This document shows positions 33,701 to 45,851 of a DNA stretch of 64,000 nt, piece after piece. A program made the translations under genes and the position numbers. Source of the stretch: Camellia lanceoleosa (Eukaryota > Streptophyta > Magnoliopsida > Ericales > Theaceae); NCBI GenBank assembly GCA_025200525.1, contig CM045763.1, forward strand, positions 85,650,131 through 85,714,130, in the 5' to 3' direction. The notes under the pieces are model-generated. The model made no database searches, was not told where the DNA came from, and worked only from the letters and a program-made list of their open reading frames with translations. Each line of letters opens with the position of its first letter. Positions within the stretch are counted from its first letter, which is position 1.

Positions 33701-36447
33701 ATCTCTCCCCCTTAGAAAGTTTGGTCCTCTAAACTTAAGTCACTTGTATAGCAAATAAATCATATCGCTTTGTCTTATTCTGCTCTTTTTTTTTTCTTTT
33801 TTTTTTCTTTTTTTTTTTCTTTTTTTTTCAAGCAACTTCCTTACCACTAAAATCTCGTTACAAGAGTTCAACTCATTATCATTTACTTATAGATTAATAC
33901 CCTAAATTGGCTTAGTCACCAAAAATCATTATGTAAAATAATGGTGGGTCTGGAAGTCAATTTCATAACATTAAAACATAAAACTCATATATTTTGTTTA
34001 GCTATTCACATATCTCCGAATGATTCACATATTTCCCAAATAATCAAGGCTTAATCTCAAATGATATTCATGATTATGGATCAAGATATTCTATCATTGA
34101 CGTCCACATGAAGCCTTCAAAATAGGTTAAGTACCTGATACAATCATAATAACAAATTCAAATCTTGGTCCACAATAATCCGAATATTCATTTTCATACA
34201 ATTCATGTGCCTTATTGACAAACGGGGACATACTCTATTACTTCCACAAAAGAATCATTTACATTCAGAAGCCAAAAATAACTTGCTTATCACACACTCT
34301 AATAATCCATAAAAAGGGCATTGAATTAAATCCATACTACAACATTTCAATAGTATAGATTCTCCAGATATTAAAGAAACACTTAACAAATAATATTAAC
34401 CCCAATGATAAACTCCTTTTATAATTAAATGAGTCATGTAAACGAATGGGTCCTGAACTAATCATACAAATATCTTGCTCACAATGACTTGGGCATTCGA
34501 AATAGCGGTCTTAGTACATTGAAGTGTTCTCAATCTAATTATCTTAGCATTTCAGGTTAAGATTCATTTATTCGAGCAAATGAATTCTAAACTCTCCAAT
34601 AGCCGATCAAACAATTATAAGAATACCAATTCTAACTTAATACTTCTTGCTTTTACTAAACATATGCTTATCACCACAAATTTCCAAATACATTCTTTGA
34701 TTCCCTTGTTGGCAAGCATTACATTGGTATGAACGATTTACAATTCATTATTCCCGTACTCATTCTAATTCTTGGCTGTATATGTATCTTATTTTAACCT
34801 TCAAGTGGCATCAAAGCTATCATCAAATTATTTGGAACTAAACTTTTGTCTTTCCCAATTCTTCACAATTTTGTCAATTCAAATTCTTTTGTGTCAAGAG
34901 GTTCATTACAATAAATTTAAGTCTTGGTCAAATTCTAATAACCTTAGCAATCTCGGGTCGAGTCCCAAAAATCCAAGTAAATGTATCCTAAGTTTATCAA
35001 ACATCAGATAGGAAAAACTCAGATAAGCAAATCATGTATGATATAAGAAACCCAAAATTCCATGCGCATGTTTAAAATACTCCTTCACTTAACAATTGGG
35101 TTAGGTAATCTTCAAAATAAGTAGCTAACTTGAAACCCTCCTTAAAATTTATCATTATAATTATTTTTTAATAATTTTTCGTTAGTTGTTCTATCTCTCC
35201 ACATTTGAAGTATGCTCTTGAAATTTAATAACACACCCAGTATAATATTTGCAACAAATCGAACATTTGGGGAATGAACTTATATCTACCTTAAAATTAC
35301 TTGTCTCTTCAAATTTTACTTAACAATGAATGCCCTACTTCTTAGACATATTCTATAATTCCTTCTTGACTTAGCATTTTACTTTTCATTTTGGTCTTGC
35401 GGTTTCCCTTAGCATTACTGTATAGCTTTTATTATATTTTCTAACACTTCTTCTATATTTCCCAATTTCTTCAACAAGAACTTGACTTCCGTTTCATCTT
35501 ACTTCTCATTATCTTTTCTTAAAGTCACAAGACAAGATAGATAGCATTTGGGATAATATTGGCTAGCTTAGACCATACATCACAAATTCAACCATAAATC
35601 AAACAATTATACAAAGATATTGGTAGGGCAACCTATTCATTCCCATGAAGTTGACTGAGAATTTCCGATTCGAAACTACGCCGACCGAACATAATTCCAA
35701 TCGGACTTTCAAGATCATTCAACAAAGGTATGAGACTCTATAGTTCATACAGTAGGTCCCTCACCAAAACAGCATATCATTCTCATATCAAATAATTTTC
35801 TAACTTTCAATCACCATAGTTCCATACACTTCATTGATCATCAAATACTTAAACTCCCCAAAATGTTCTCATAGTCTAATTTTACATTTAACCACATAGC
35901 TTTCATAACTTCCATCACATATTTGAATTCCTTATAATACCATATTCACACTCAGCAATATGCTTGTACTCACCAATGTGCTATAATAAAAAATTATATT
36001 TCCCTTATAGCATTAAAAATTTCACAATAACTCATAATTTCAATACTAAACTTGTTAAACAAACACATCCCAGTCTTCTTTAATCATCGAAATTCCAAAA
36101 TAACCTTTAATTCTTATAATACTATATTCTCACAAATCATTATACTTGTACTCATTAATATTTCCTTATAATGTGAAAAAGTTCCTCAATAGTTCTTGGC
36201 TCTTAGCCCCAATACCACACTTATTAAACAAAACAAACACATTTCAGTTCTCTTATAATTATCAAAATCTGCTACAGTGCTTAATTTTAGCTTTAATACT
36301 TAAATTGTTAAACAAACACACATACATTTATCTGAATGCACAATTCATCACTTACTTACTAGATGCATGCAACTTAAATCCGTTCTAAACATTCTTATGC
36401 TCAATGGACATGTGTGTGAGATATTAACTTGTGCTTTGATACCACTC
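33701..36447 (-). other. Internal region of element E, non-coding
   Basis: AT-rich and without pol or gag motifs on either strand. Beside the left LTR lies a polypurine tract in minus orientation (AAGGGGGAGAGAT, about 33701-33713), preceded by a trace of coding (SLEDQTF, then stop, GGE) like the C-terminal end of chromovirus polyproteins. A T-rich tract with C interruptions sits at 33786-33830. Nothing else recognised. Confidence 0.65.
36431..36444 (-). promoter_or_regulatory. Primer binding site of element E
   Basis: Reverse complement TGGTATCAAAGCAC matches the initiator-Met tRNA complement TGGTATCAGAGC at 11 of 12 positions and lies three bases inside the LTR end (GGGTCGCGACA). It fixes the element in minus orientation. 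Confidence 0.8.
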
Positions 36448-36666
36448 TGTCGCGACCCAAACCCACCCCTATAGGTTTAGAGTCATGACCGGCTAGTAGT
36501 CCTAGATTACCTTCGGCCTCAAAGACAAAATTTCAAAATATTTAAAATCATATCGAAGCCTAAAGCAGAAGCAAAACAAAAACAATAATGTCCATTGAGC
36601 TTGTCCTTACATGATACAATAATAATTTATTTACATGTACAAATCTTAGATATCTCACGCACATAT
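36448..36666 (-). mobile_element. 5' LTR of element E, part 1
   Basis: First 219 bp of the right-hand LTR, homologous to 30355-30573 with a few substitutions. Broken at 36666 by solo LTR F2 and resumed at 41257. Confidence 0.88.
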
Positions 36667-39600
36667 TGTAGACACCCCATTTTTGACCGACCTTAAGACT
36701 CAGACATCATCGTTTGAGTATTCGATGATTGCGCATGTTCGTGCTCATTTTAAGTTTCTGGAGTTTTCAGCTGAGTGCCTTGCCTCCGGGCCTCTGAACT
36801 CCTTGTGTTTTGGCTCGTTTATTGGACCAAGCCTTGTTTTCCCTTCCCTGGAGAGAGAGAGAGAGAGAGGTCTTGTAGACCACCTTTTTGTGGTCGTAGA
36901 CCACTTTTCCTTCTTGGAGACTAGTTTCCGGTTTCCGGAGCCTTCGGCCGCGCGCCTTGTCTCGAGACCACTTAACGTTCTCCTCTTGGCTTGGTTTTCA
37001 GACCATGCCTTGTTGCCTTGGTCTAGAGGGACACAGAGGTCTTGGAGATCACTTTTTGTGTTCGTAGACCACTTTTCCCTCGTAGACCACTTTTGGTACC
37101 CGTAGACTAGTTTTCGAGGTTTCCGACTACGCGCCTTGACCCGCGGACTTTCATCTTTCATCCTTTTTGGTTTGTTTTTGGTACAAACCTTGTTTTCCTT
37201 GCTTGGAGGATGGAATGAGGGTTGGAGACCAGTTTCTCTCCCTAAAAACCACTTTTCTTTCCCGCCAGCCTGTTTTCTAGTTGGCCAACTGGTCTTGGTA
37301 GCCTTTGGACCACCAAAAGTGGTCTCTCACCATGCCATCACTTTGTTTTTTTGGTGTAGACCACCCCTCCCCCTGGGCGACCACTTTGTTTCCTTGGAGA
37401 CCACTTTCACTGGTCAGCTGACTAGTGTAAGTATCTGGCCGACCACTTTAAGTGGTCGACAGCTTTTCTGCATTTTCTGTAGAGTTTGTGGATGCCAGTT
37501 GTGCCAGCTGGAGAGCACAGATTGTATTTAACCAAGCTCCTAGCTTCTCTAAGAAGCTTGAAGCTTGGAGTTCTATAAGAGGGAGGCTCTCTTTCCTTTT
37601 TCCAGATTCAGAAAAACATCATTAGAGAGATACATATATCTCCCTCTCTATATTCCTCTCTCTCTCTATATTGGTGCCTTAAAGTGTGTTGTTTCTTCAC
37701 TTTTGCACTACAACTCCTAGCCACACACCACCATCTCTGAGTTGAGATTCTTGGAGGTGGTGTTTGGGTCATAAAAATTGGTTTTTGGCTGAAGAAGGTG
37801 CTGTTGTTGCAGTGCTTCAAGGGTAACCCCTTTTCCTATTTTTAAGCTTTGTTTTGGTTACTCTTTTAGCCATCTTTGCATGCTTTGTTTGGCTTAGTGT
37901 TCAACTATAAAAAGCTTTATTTTCCAGTGTTTGAAATGCTTGTTTAAGGCCTCTTTGGTGTTAGGGTTGATCCACCCCCTTTTGTGCCTTATTTTGTATT
38001 GTTTTGAGCCATCTCTTTTAGCCTTTGAAATCACATTCTCTTGGCCTTTTAACCACTAAAATCCAATGGATTTTCAGTGGTGGAAATGTGGTTTTGAGGC
38101 CTGAAATGAGAAGGGGTGGTCCCATCTCCTCGTCTTGTTTGTATGCATAAAGAGCCTATCAAATGAGCATGTTTTTACACTTCTTTGTGGCTTTATTTAA
38201 GCTTGTTTTTGTGACTTTTTGGGCCTGATATGACTCTGTTTTTGGCTGGTTTGGTTGTCTCTTGAGTGGTTCATACACTTGTAGTGTAATTCTACATTGC
38301 TAGCCTAACATGCTCTATACTTTGGACCATCATTCTAGCCTATTTTGACCACACTCCAGCATGATTTTATCCATGTTTTGCCATGTTTAAACTCTATTTT
38401 AAGTGTTTTGGGTCATGCATGCCTTGCTTTGTATAGCCATGGTGCAATCTTGCTCATTAGCTTTGAGTTTCGAATCTCTAGCATGCTTGGAATGTGATGT
38501 TTGCATGATATAGCCTCAGTTCTCACATGATTTCAGAGCACATTTCATTGCCATACTCTCACATTTTTCACTCCTTCAATGTGTTTGAAAGTTGTGCCTT
38601 CATGCCTTGTTTGTGAGCCAATGTGTATGCATGTTTGCCTAAGCTATTGAGCTCCATTTCAGCATGTTCTTGACTCTTAACCTGGCATGGTTAAGCTCTG
38701 TCCAGAGCTGGTTTAGTGGTTTAAGCTTAGTATTGCATGCTCCTTGTGTATTGCTCTTAACTAGCCTCATGCTCTAGGCCTTTGAGCATGCCTCATTTGT
38801 GCTGTTGGGATGATTTGGCATCATTTAACACTTCATTTCAAAGCATGTAGCATTGCCATATTCTCATGCATGTCACTTTTTAGTTGCGTCTAAGAGTTGT
38901 GCCTTTATGCCTTGCTTATGAGCCATGAGTTGAATGTGCATTCCACGCTCTTTGTGCCTAGGTTTTGTTGAGTTTTGGCCACTGTTTTGAAGCACCTCAG
39001 GTCTGTCCATGTTTGGTTTGGCCATTTGAGCATTGTCTTGCATGCTTTATGTATGATGCACTTCATTTACCTTGAGGCCTTAGCTTTTAAGTTTGCCTTG
39101 CATGCATTGTTTGCATGATAGAATCATGAGCATGCCATTCTAGCACTCATAGAAGAGCATGTTGCTTGCATGTTGTTACATAGCATTGCATATTGTTACC
39201 TTGCATTGTGGTTGCATGTTGCATTGCATTGTGTTTGTATGTTCATGTTGCATTAGCATTGTTTGCATGCCATTAGCATTGATAGGTTGAGCATATTGCA
39301 TGCATTGCATTGTGTTTGCATCAGGCCTTGATCCAAACATGAGAAACGAGGGACGTTTCATACTTGAAATGATGAAACGTGTCTCAATTCTTGGTCGCCG
39401 ACCCTCTTGATCATGCATGATAGAGGTTAAGGCTCTTATGTCTTTTTGTGCATTCATTTACATTGAAATGTGCAAACTTGACTTCTCGGCCATCGTGTAT
39501 CGCAATGCTCAGTTGGTGGCCCGAGAGTCGAGAACCGCACCCCCTTGAGCTTAAGAAATGATAGGAATGGTGGTCATGCACACATATCTTGCAAATACAC

Positions 39601-41251
39601 TGCCGTGCCCCTTATTGTTCTCTGTTGCAGCAAAATAGAGCTTGGCAGGATTTTCTAGTCGGCAGACCAGAAAAAGTGGCTGGCCGGCCACTTTTTATGG
39701 TCTGCAGCAAATTTGGGTGGTCGGCAAGTGGTCTAAACCACCAAAAAGTGGTCGGCCATGCTCCTGGAAGTCTCCATGATGGAGTAGAAGCTATTTGGAG
39801 GCCCTTGCAGTGTTCTGAAATCAAATGCAAACAGAGGCAAGTTGGGGCATATCGATGGATTTCCGAGTGAAGCGACCGAGCATGCATCCTTTATCGTTCA
39901 AGGCAAAGCTGAGGCAGCCTACTTCATATAGTCTACATGTTTAGTTAGTTGCTAACTTAGTTAATTTGTTAATTAATTAAAGTTGTGTAATAATTAGTTG
40001 TAACTAGTTATTCAATTGGTTGTGTAATAACTAGTTTAATTAGATTAATTAGATTAGTTAGGTAGATTAGCTAGCTTAGCTTATTCATCCGGACCCTCCA
40101 TCGAAAGGGCATAACTGTTGTAATAAGTGTGCGTATGTGTGATGCATGTCTTCCAACCCCCATCTCTTTCTCCCTTTTACTTATCAGCTTTCGATGGTTA
40201 GTTTAGGGTCATTTTCAATTAGCATCCTTATGCTCGCATGTTTGCATCATTCATCTGTGTTGCATGCACCGAGCTCGGTGCATCATACAAACTGCATTGT
40301 ATTTCAATACCTCCTTGAATACATGTATCAAGTGTTGTATTTACATGACATCTTAGAATAGCCGAGCCTATCTTAGTTGCATTTTTGTATGTGTTGCATT
40401 AGGCATTCTTAACGTAGCTAGGATCATGCATGATTTCTAACTAGCTTCTGTTTTGGCTCGGAGTACACTGTGAGTGTTTATGCTTTAGCACCCTTGCATG
40501 TATGTAAGTGACTGTCATGATAGCATGCTTGCCATGAGGCTAACTGCTTAAGTGTTTAAACTGCATGAATGCCTGTGGATGAAGGTTGGATTGCTTGAAT
40601 TGGAACAATTCATCAAAATGCGAGTTTTAAAGCCTACTTGAAGTGGCAAATCACCATGTTTTCTAAACCCACTTGAGGGTGGCAAATCCGCGTCTTAGCC
40701 TACTTGCGAGTAGCAACTTCAAACCATTTTCGAAAAATAAACATGAGATGTTTTGTTCCAATTTGAGTGATCTAGTCTATATTTGTATGTTGTGCGCATC
40801 ACGTAGTAATGATAGATTAAATAACCGGAATAAGAACGCATGTGTTTTCAAAAACAACATATCATGTTAGTAGAGGCAGATCCTTTGATCGGGCGAGCGG
40901 GGGTGCTCATTGCATGACCTTCCCCTCTCGTACCCAAGTTCCCAAGCCGAGACAACTTTGGTGACGACGGACACGTGGCCTTAGACACGAGTCAGGGTTT
41001 CCTAAATTTTCCCAAAATAAAATATTTAGGTAGCGACTCTAAAATCTGGCAAAGCAGTCCATGTTTGGCACTTCTTGATTAAAATCGATTTTCCAAAACG
41101 ATTTGCCGGATTTGGACTCTTTGGTGATTTATCAGTCTTACATTGCACTTTGTAAGATTAGATTCAGAACTATGACATGAGTCCGAACTGTAGTAGCTAA
41201 GAACAACGAATCGCGCCCTCGCATGTGGAGCGAAGTTCCGAACGATCTACA
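36667..41251 (+). mobile_element. Giant solo LTR F2 (4,585 bp, TSD CATAT/TATAT)
   Basis: Same family as F1: begins TGTAGACACCCCATTTTTGAC, ends CGATCTACA, and shares the TATA/CT leader, the CACTAAAATCCANTGGATTTT block, the GGGACGTTTCATACTT block and the TTTAGGTAGCGACTCT end block. It is flanked by CATAT (36662-36666) and TATAT (41252-41256), one mismatch. Removing the LTR and one TSD copy gives an empty site that matches the left LTR of E (CACATAT then RCATTTAA), which confirms both boundaries. No coding capacity. A small GA tract lies at 36850-36868. Confidence 0.87.
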
Positions 41252-41256
41252 TATAT

Positions 41257-42199
41257 GCATTTAAGACTCAACAAAATACCAAACTTTGACAAAGACTCAA
41301 CAAAATACCAAACTTTGACAAAGCTAAGGGGCTGATTTTATTTGCTCTACTCGAGCCTAACTTGCTCCATTCAAGAAGCTCTTTAAAGGCTAACACAGGT
41401 AGACTCTGAGACTTTCTCTATCTTTGTTGCTCAGTTTGCTCACCTACATATACATATAAATAGTGAGCTAAAATCTAGCAAGTAATAACAGAATAAAGAG
41501 GTTAAATGAATGAAGTTCAACGATAATACAAAAAACTTCTCTTACAATTTCGAAACGATTCTTAAATCATTTTCAAAATAAGCCATTTGCCATATTATAT
41601 CAAATTTATAACAAAACATTTTCCATATCAAATCCCTTACCAAAACATATATTTCATTATCCGAAACAGTCCATTTCAATAGGCAAAACAATGCGATTAG
41701 CCATCATATCAATCCCTTGCAATAATAAAAACCATTGTTCAATAGCATTTTCAATACAATTGCAATTTCAATTCAATTCTCAATAATCCATGTTATCCCA
41801 ATAGCAATACTCATTCAATGACAATTTACGTGGAACATCCAATAGAGTAACAATATTCCAATAACAATGGACCATAACGGCCTAACACTAGAGATCTTTG
41901 TGTGTCAATCAATCCAAAAGCCGTGGTATTGTTTCCCCTAGGTAAGGGCCTAGCCATGGTATTGTCTCCCCCAGACAAGGGCCTAGCCATGATATTATCT
42001 CCACCAGGCAAGGGCCTATGTTCTATGGATACCACAATACAATTTCAAAACAAAACTTCATTCATCATAAGAAAATAACGCTTCAATAGACCTTTCGTCA
42101 ATCATCATAACATTTTCAATAACCCATTCAGTCAATCATATATCAATTTCGATAGCAATAACATTTTTGAAAGTAAGCATAACTTGAACATATCTTTAT
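41257..42199 (-). mobile_element. 5' LTR of element E, part 2 (truncated)
   Basis: Resumes the LTR split by F2 and continues collinear with the left LTR up to ACATATCTTTAT, where Tat element C begins. A 29-bp phrase (GACTCAACAAAATACC plus AAACTTTGACAAA) is duplicated in tandem at about 41265-41323; the left LTR has it once. The remaining 2.1 kb of this LTR must lie beyond the far end of C, outside the window. Confidence 0.85.
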
Positions 42200-42526
42200 T
42201 GTACGAGAAAGAAATAAACCTTCTCGTATAATCCTGTTGATCAAGTCTGCGTTCCTCCGTACGTCGTCACTTTATCACCTGAAAACACAAACGTGAGCTA
42301 GCCGGCAGGTGTGTGCCGGAAACCTCTCTGATGCCTAAGTCAATAAGCTTGACAAATAGACAAAAGCTCTGTGTATTTAGAAAACAAAGTTGTGTTACCT
42401 CTCCATAGGTGATGTCTATGAGCTTTTATAGGTTCCGTGTGGCACAATCCCAGTAGGATTCTTACTTCTCCATGTAAAGTCCTCCTAGGATTCATATTCC
42501 TGAAGGATAATGCTTATCCTTCAACA
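42200..42526 (-). mobile_element. 3' LTR of Tat element C (327 bp)
   Basis: Minus strand starts TGTTGAAGGATAAG and ends CTTTCTCGTACA. A polypurine tract (GTGAGGGGGG on the minus strand, about 42527-42536) lies beside its start. This is the expected order for a minus-oriented element. The left target copy is TTTAT (42195-42199). Confidence 0.8.
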
Positions 42527-42536
42527 CCCCCCTCAC

Positions 42537-44102
42537 TGCTTAAACCAAGTGAGATGGTTTTACCATGGCTAGACTCCAATATGACCGAAGTAAACATGAC
42601 TATGCTCAGTCGCAAAATAGGCCGAACTATCCTTAATTCGGCTCTCCCCTCTACTACTCTTACTTTAGCTTCTCATGTATAACTCATGGTGTGGTTAGAC
42701 CGAACTAACATGTCAAGACCGGTTTAACTCTAAGACCGGTCTAACTCCAAAGCATCTTTACACCAGTCTAACTTCAATCTTCCCTTGGACCGGAGTAACT
42801 CCAAAACATCCACAAGACCGGAATAACTTATACGGCCATTTTACTCGGCCCTTTGTACTGCGGCCTATAACAGCCCATTACCTAGCTTGGCCCAATTTTC
42901 ATATAAATTACCCTCTCAATTGCCCCTAAATTCCATCTGCGTAGCGTGATAGGGATTACCTATCTATAAACCGGGCTAAAGTTTTAGCCTTTCCAACCGA
43001 GCTAAAATAACTCCTTAGCCTTTCCAGCTGAGCTAATACTCTGAAGCCTTTAGAGCCGAGCCACATTCAAGCCAAGCTATCCTTATCCGGTCAAAGCGTC
43101 GCTTCAATCACAGAAACTGAATCGCTTAGTTTTCCAGTGACACGTGGTAGGCTCTGATTGGTCCTTCGCAGCTGTCACGCCGCCCTCATACTCCGAAAAA
43201 TTTGAACAGTTCCCGCCTCCATCTCTTTCACAAAAACAAAAACCCTTTTACTTTTCAAAAAATCACTTACCTTACTATTCAGTCTTCTCTCTCTCTTCTT
43301 GAGCTCTGTGTTTTCCTGTTCTTTGTTCTGCAACCTGAAGAACTCGTGTTCTCCACTGCCTTGCTTTCATCTCCAGCTCTTTCTCTCTACCTGGTAAGCA
43401 TCCAGAATCTGTTTCTCTTTTCTTATTTTTGTTTTTGTTCAATCTAATGTAGTTTGTTTCGCGTGTTTTTGCAAAACACTTTTCTGGAAAAAAACTCAAC
43501 CATAGAACACTTGAATTCATGTAATAACACGAGAAACACTAGGTTTGATCCATAAATATGCCCCAACCGAACTAGGATACTACTTGCGCTATATGTATAT
43601 CTAGCCAGACTATAACCGAACTAAAACTTGCGTAAATAGCAGTTCCAATGGGTCACCATCTTCTGATTCACCTTAGCCGATATAAACGAACCAAACTAAG
43701 TCCGAACCTAGAAAACTAGAAACCTTAGCCTTCAACCGAGCTAAGCCTTCGAGGCTAAGCCAGCTTTCTTAGTTTCTAAAACCGAACTCAGAAAGCTGCC
43801 CCTAGAGGCTTAACCGAAGTAAAAAAAACCATAGTTCAAACCGAGATAACCAACCCCTTGCTCAATCCGAGCTACCAAACACCTTGTTAAAGTCGATATA
43901 GAACCTGTAGTATCCAGTAAAACCGAAGTAAGACTTCTTTTATCTTTGTTTTTATTTGTAGCACGGTCCAATGATCTGTGCTTAACCCCTTTGTTTTCCA
44001 CCTTGCAGACTTTAGGTTGCCTAGGCACTCCTCTGCGTGCTCAACCGAGCTACTGAGCACCGTTTTTCGACCGAACTAAATTATTCATAACTTATAAAAT
44101 AA
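42537..44102 (+). promoter_or_regulatory. Promoter and leader of the antisense gene of element C
   Basis: About 1.5 kb upstream of the antisense start codon. It has many degenerate copies of ACCGGTCTAACTCC and ACCGAACTAAG-type words (42560-43080 and 43560-43900), a G-box-like CACGTGG at 43141-43147 next to a CCAAT-type ATTGG, and a CT-rich initiator zone near 43280-43305. A leader intron is plausible: donor CTG/GTAAGC at 43394, acceptor TTGCAG at 44008. I infer an independent plus-strand transcript. No clear TATA box. Confidence 0.5.
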
Positions 44103-44619
44103 ATGGGGAAGTATAGGTTTTTGGTAGAAACCCCTGGAGGCCTAGCCGAATTCCGCAAGGACTATAACATTCCTGACGATGTCCACCTTACCCTAGCCAA
44201 AAAAGATGTCACACCATGGGGGAATGAAGGTTTTGTGCCCTTTACCCTTCTTTCAATAATTGAGATCGGACTAAGATTTCCGGTCCAACCCTTGATTTGT
44301 GAATTCCTTAGACAAACCAGACTATGCCCAACCCAGCTCTCCACCAACTCATACCGTATAATAATGGGTGTAGCCGAACTAAACTGCCAAGCCGGTCTCA
44401 ACCTCGGTCTAGCCGAACTATTCCACCAATATTCCTTAGGATCAAAAGAAGATGGGTGGGTCTACTACCTTAGAATACGCCGCTGCCAAGAGAAAATAAT
44501 AAAAGATACACCGGATAAAGACTTGAACGATGACGACTTTTTCTGGGTATCTAGTAATTTTGAAGATCACCAAGCCCAGATTCCTGGCCAACGTATAAAC
44601 TGGAAAAAAGGAACACCTG

Positions 44620-44707
44620 GTATAATTACTTCGGCTAGATACATTGCTTTTGTTTTACTTCGGTTTCTGATTTCATAACCGATCTAACAGTTGTATTCTT
44701 TTTACAG
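44620..44707 (+). other. Intron in antisense ORF of element C
   Basis: Begins GTATAATTAC and ends TTCTTTTTACAG, with a stop codon inside (44676-44678) that would end the protein if unspliced. Joining creates one codon (G/AC) and keeps the frame. Strongly suggests a processed plus-strand mRNA. Confidence 0.7.
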
Positions 44708-44934
44708 ACTCAGCCCATCTTGCATCCTTGTACAGTTACCCCAACTTGAACACACTCTGCGTGGCACTACATGTCAAAGAAAAGAGTTGGGCTAAGTTGT
44801 TAAAATTTGAGCCGACCTACAGATACAGCGGTCGCCGAAAAGCCAGAGTGACCGATTTCCTTCTTGAAGACGCACCAGAACCGGACCCAACCTTGCCCCA
44901 AATCAACCCCGTCCCTCTGACTGTCAATTTGAAA

Positions 44935-45851
44935 CTGGCCCGACGGGGACCCGACCCCCCGTCCCCGATAAGAGTGGTTTTTCCCCAAAAAATACCCCCG
45001 TGGGGACGGGGATGGTATTCAAAATTAAATCCCCGGTGACATTCGGGCCGGGGACGGTGATACAGATTTCATCCCCGGCCCCGGCCCCGCTCCCCGCCCC
45101 GATTATCCCCGACTAATAATATATATATATCCCCGATTTATATTATATATATATATATATATGTTTAGGGACCCTTTGAATATTATATATATTATATATA
45201 TATTTGTTTGGTTGAGAACAGCTGTATGTTTATTGGTCTCACTCTCAATGTCTCTTACACTCTCTCTCTCTCATCTCTTCTCTCACTCTCTCATCTTCAC
45301 ACAGATGACAGACCAGTCGACTCCTCAGGCCATCGCCGCCTCCTCCTCCCTCCGTCGCCTCTTCCTCCTCCTCCGTGGTCTCTCGGTCTCGTCCTCCGTG
45401 GACTCCTCCTCCGCCAAGCCTCGTCCTCCGTCGGCTCCTCTCCTCCGTCGTCTCTTCTCCTCCGTCGTCTCCTCCTTCTCCTCCCTCCGTCGTCGGCTCC
45501 TCCTCCTCCCTCTGCAACGGCAGATCTGAGAAGATCCGCCAACGCCAGATCTGTCTCTATTTATATATATATATATATATATTTTTATTTTATTTTATGA
45601 TGTTGCCTGCCATTGATGATATTTTTGTTGATGAAAAAATGATGTTGATGATTGATGATCAATGATGTTTTTTATGATGATTTGTTATTGAGAGAGCTAA
45701 GCAGAGATTCTGAGGATTTTCCCGGTCTGAAACTGATCCCGTTAGAGGCGAAATTTGGGGTGAGGTTCCCGTCGAGGATCGGGGGATGGGAAGTTGTAAC
45801 CGAGGATCGGGACGAGGAGGTGATCCTACCGCCCCGTTGCCATTCCTACTG
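44935..45851. mobile_element. hAT-like non-autonomous fragment
   Basis: GC-rich ends with GGGGACGGGGATGG- and CCCCGTCCCC-type words, as in a common plant hAT family. The right end, read in reverse, is CAGTAGGAATGGCAACGGGG (45832-45851), a good hAT terminus. The left end is unclear: no matching CAG terminus or 8-bp duplication found. The middle holds TA tracts (45115-45160, 45560-45581) and a Ser/Arg-rich CTCCTCC zone (45300-45530) that opens all frames but is low complexity. Confidence 0.55.

Larger units (their letters stand above)
30355..42199 (-). mobile_element. Large non-coding LTR element E (LARD-like), minus orientation
   Basis: Left LTR 30355-33700, internal 33701-36447, right LTR 36448 onward. 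The right LTR is split by solo LTR F2 (36667-41251) and cut off at 42199 by Tat element C. Orientation comes from the primer site at 36431-36444 next to the right LTR and the purine tract next to the left one. The 2.7-kb interior has no pol domain, which suggests a non-autonomous large derivative. A short trace of a chromovirus polyprotein end may survive at 33701-33760. Left flank is CCAAG (30350-30354); the right TSD copy is not visible. Confidence 0.82.

Noticed and set aside
36745..37161. 138-140-codon ORFs on both strands within solo LTR F2
   Set aside because: Not conserved in the matching part of F1 and no known domain. Chance ORFs in the GC-richer U3 part of the LTR.
4950..41251. F1 and F2 as the two LTRs of a single 36-kb element
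   Set aside because: Each has its own distinct TSD (CTTAG and CATAT), and several unrelated elements lie between them.
45161..45665. Several 80-130-codon ORFs rich in Ser, Arg, Pro or Glu
   Set aside because: All frames stay open through a CTCCTCC-rich low-complexity zone of the hAT-like insert.
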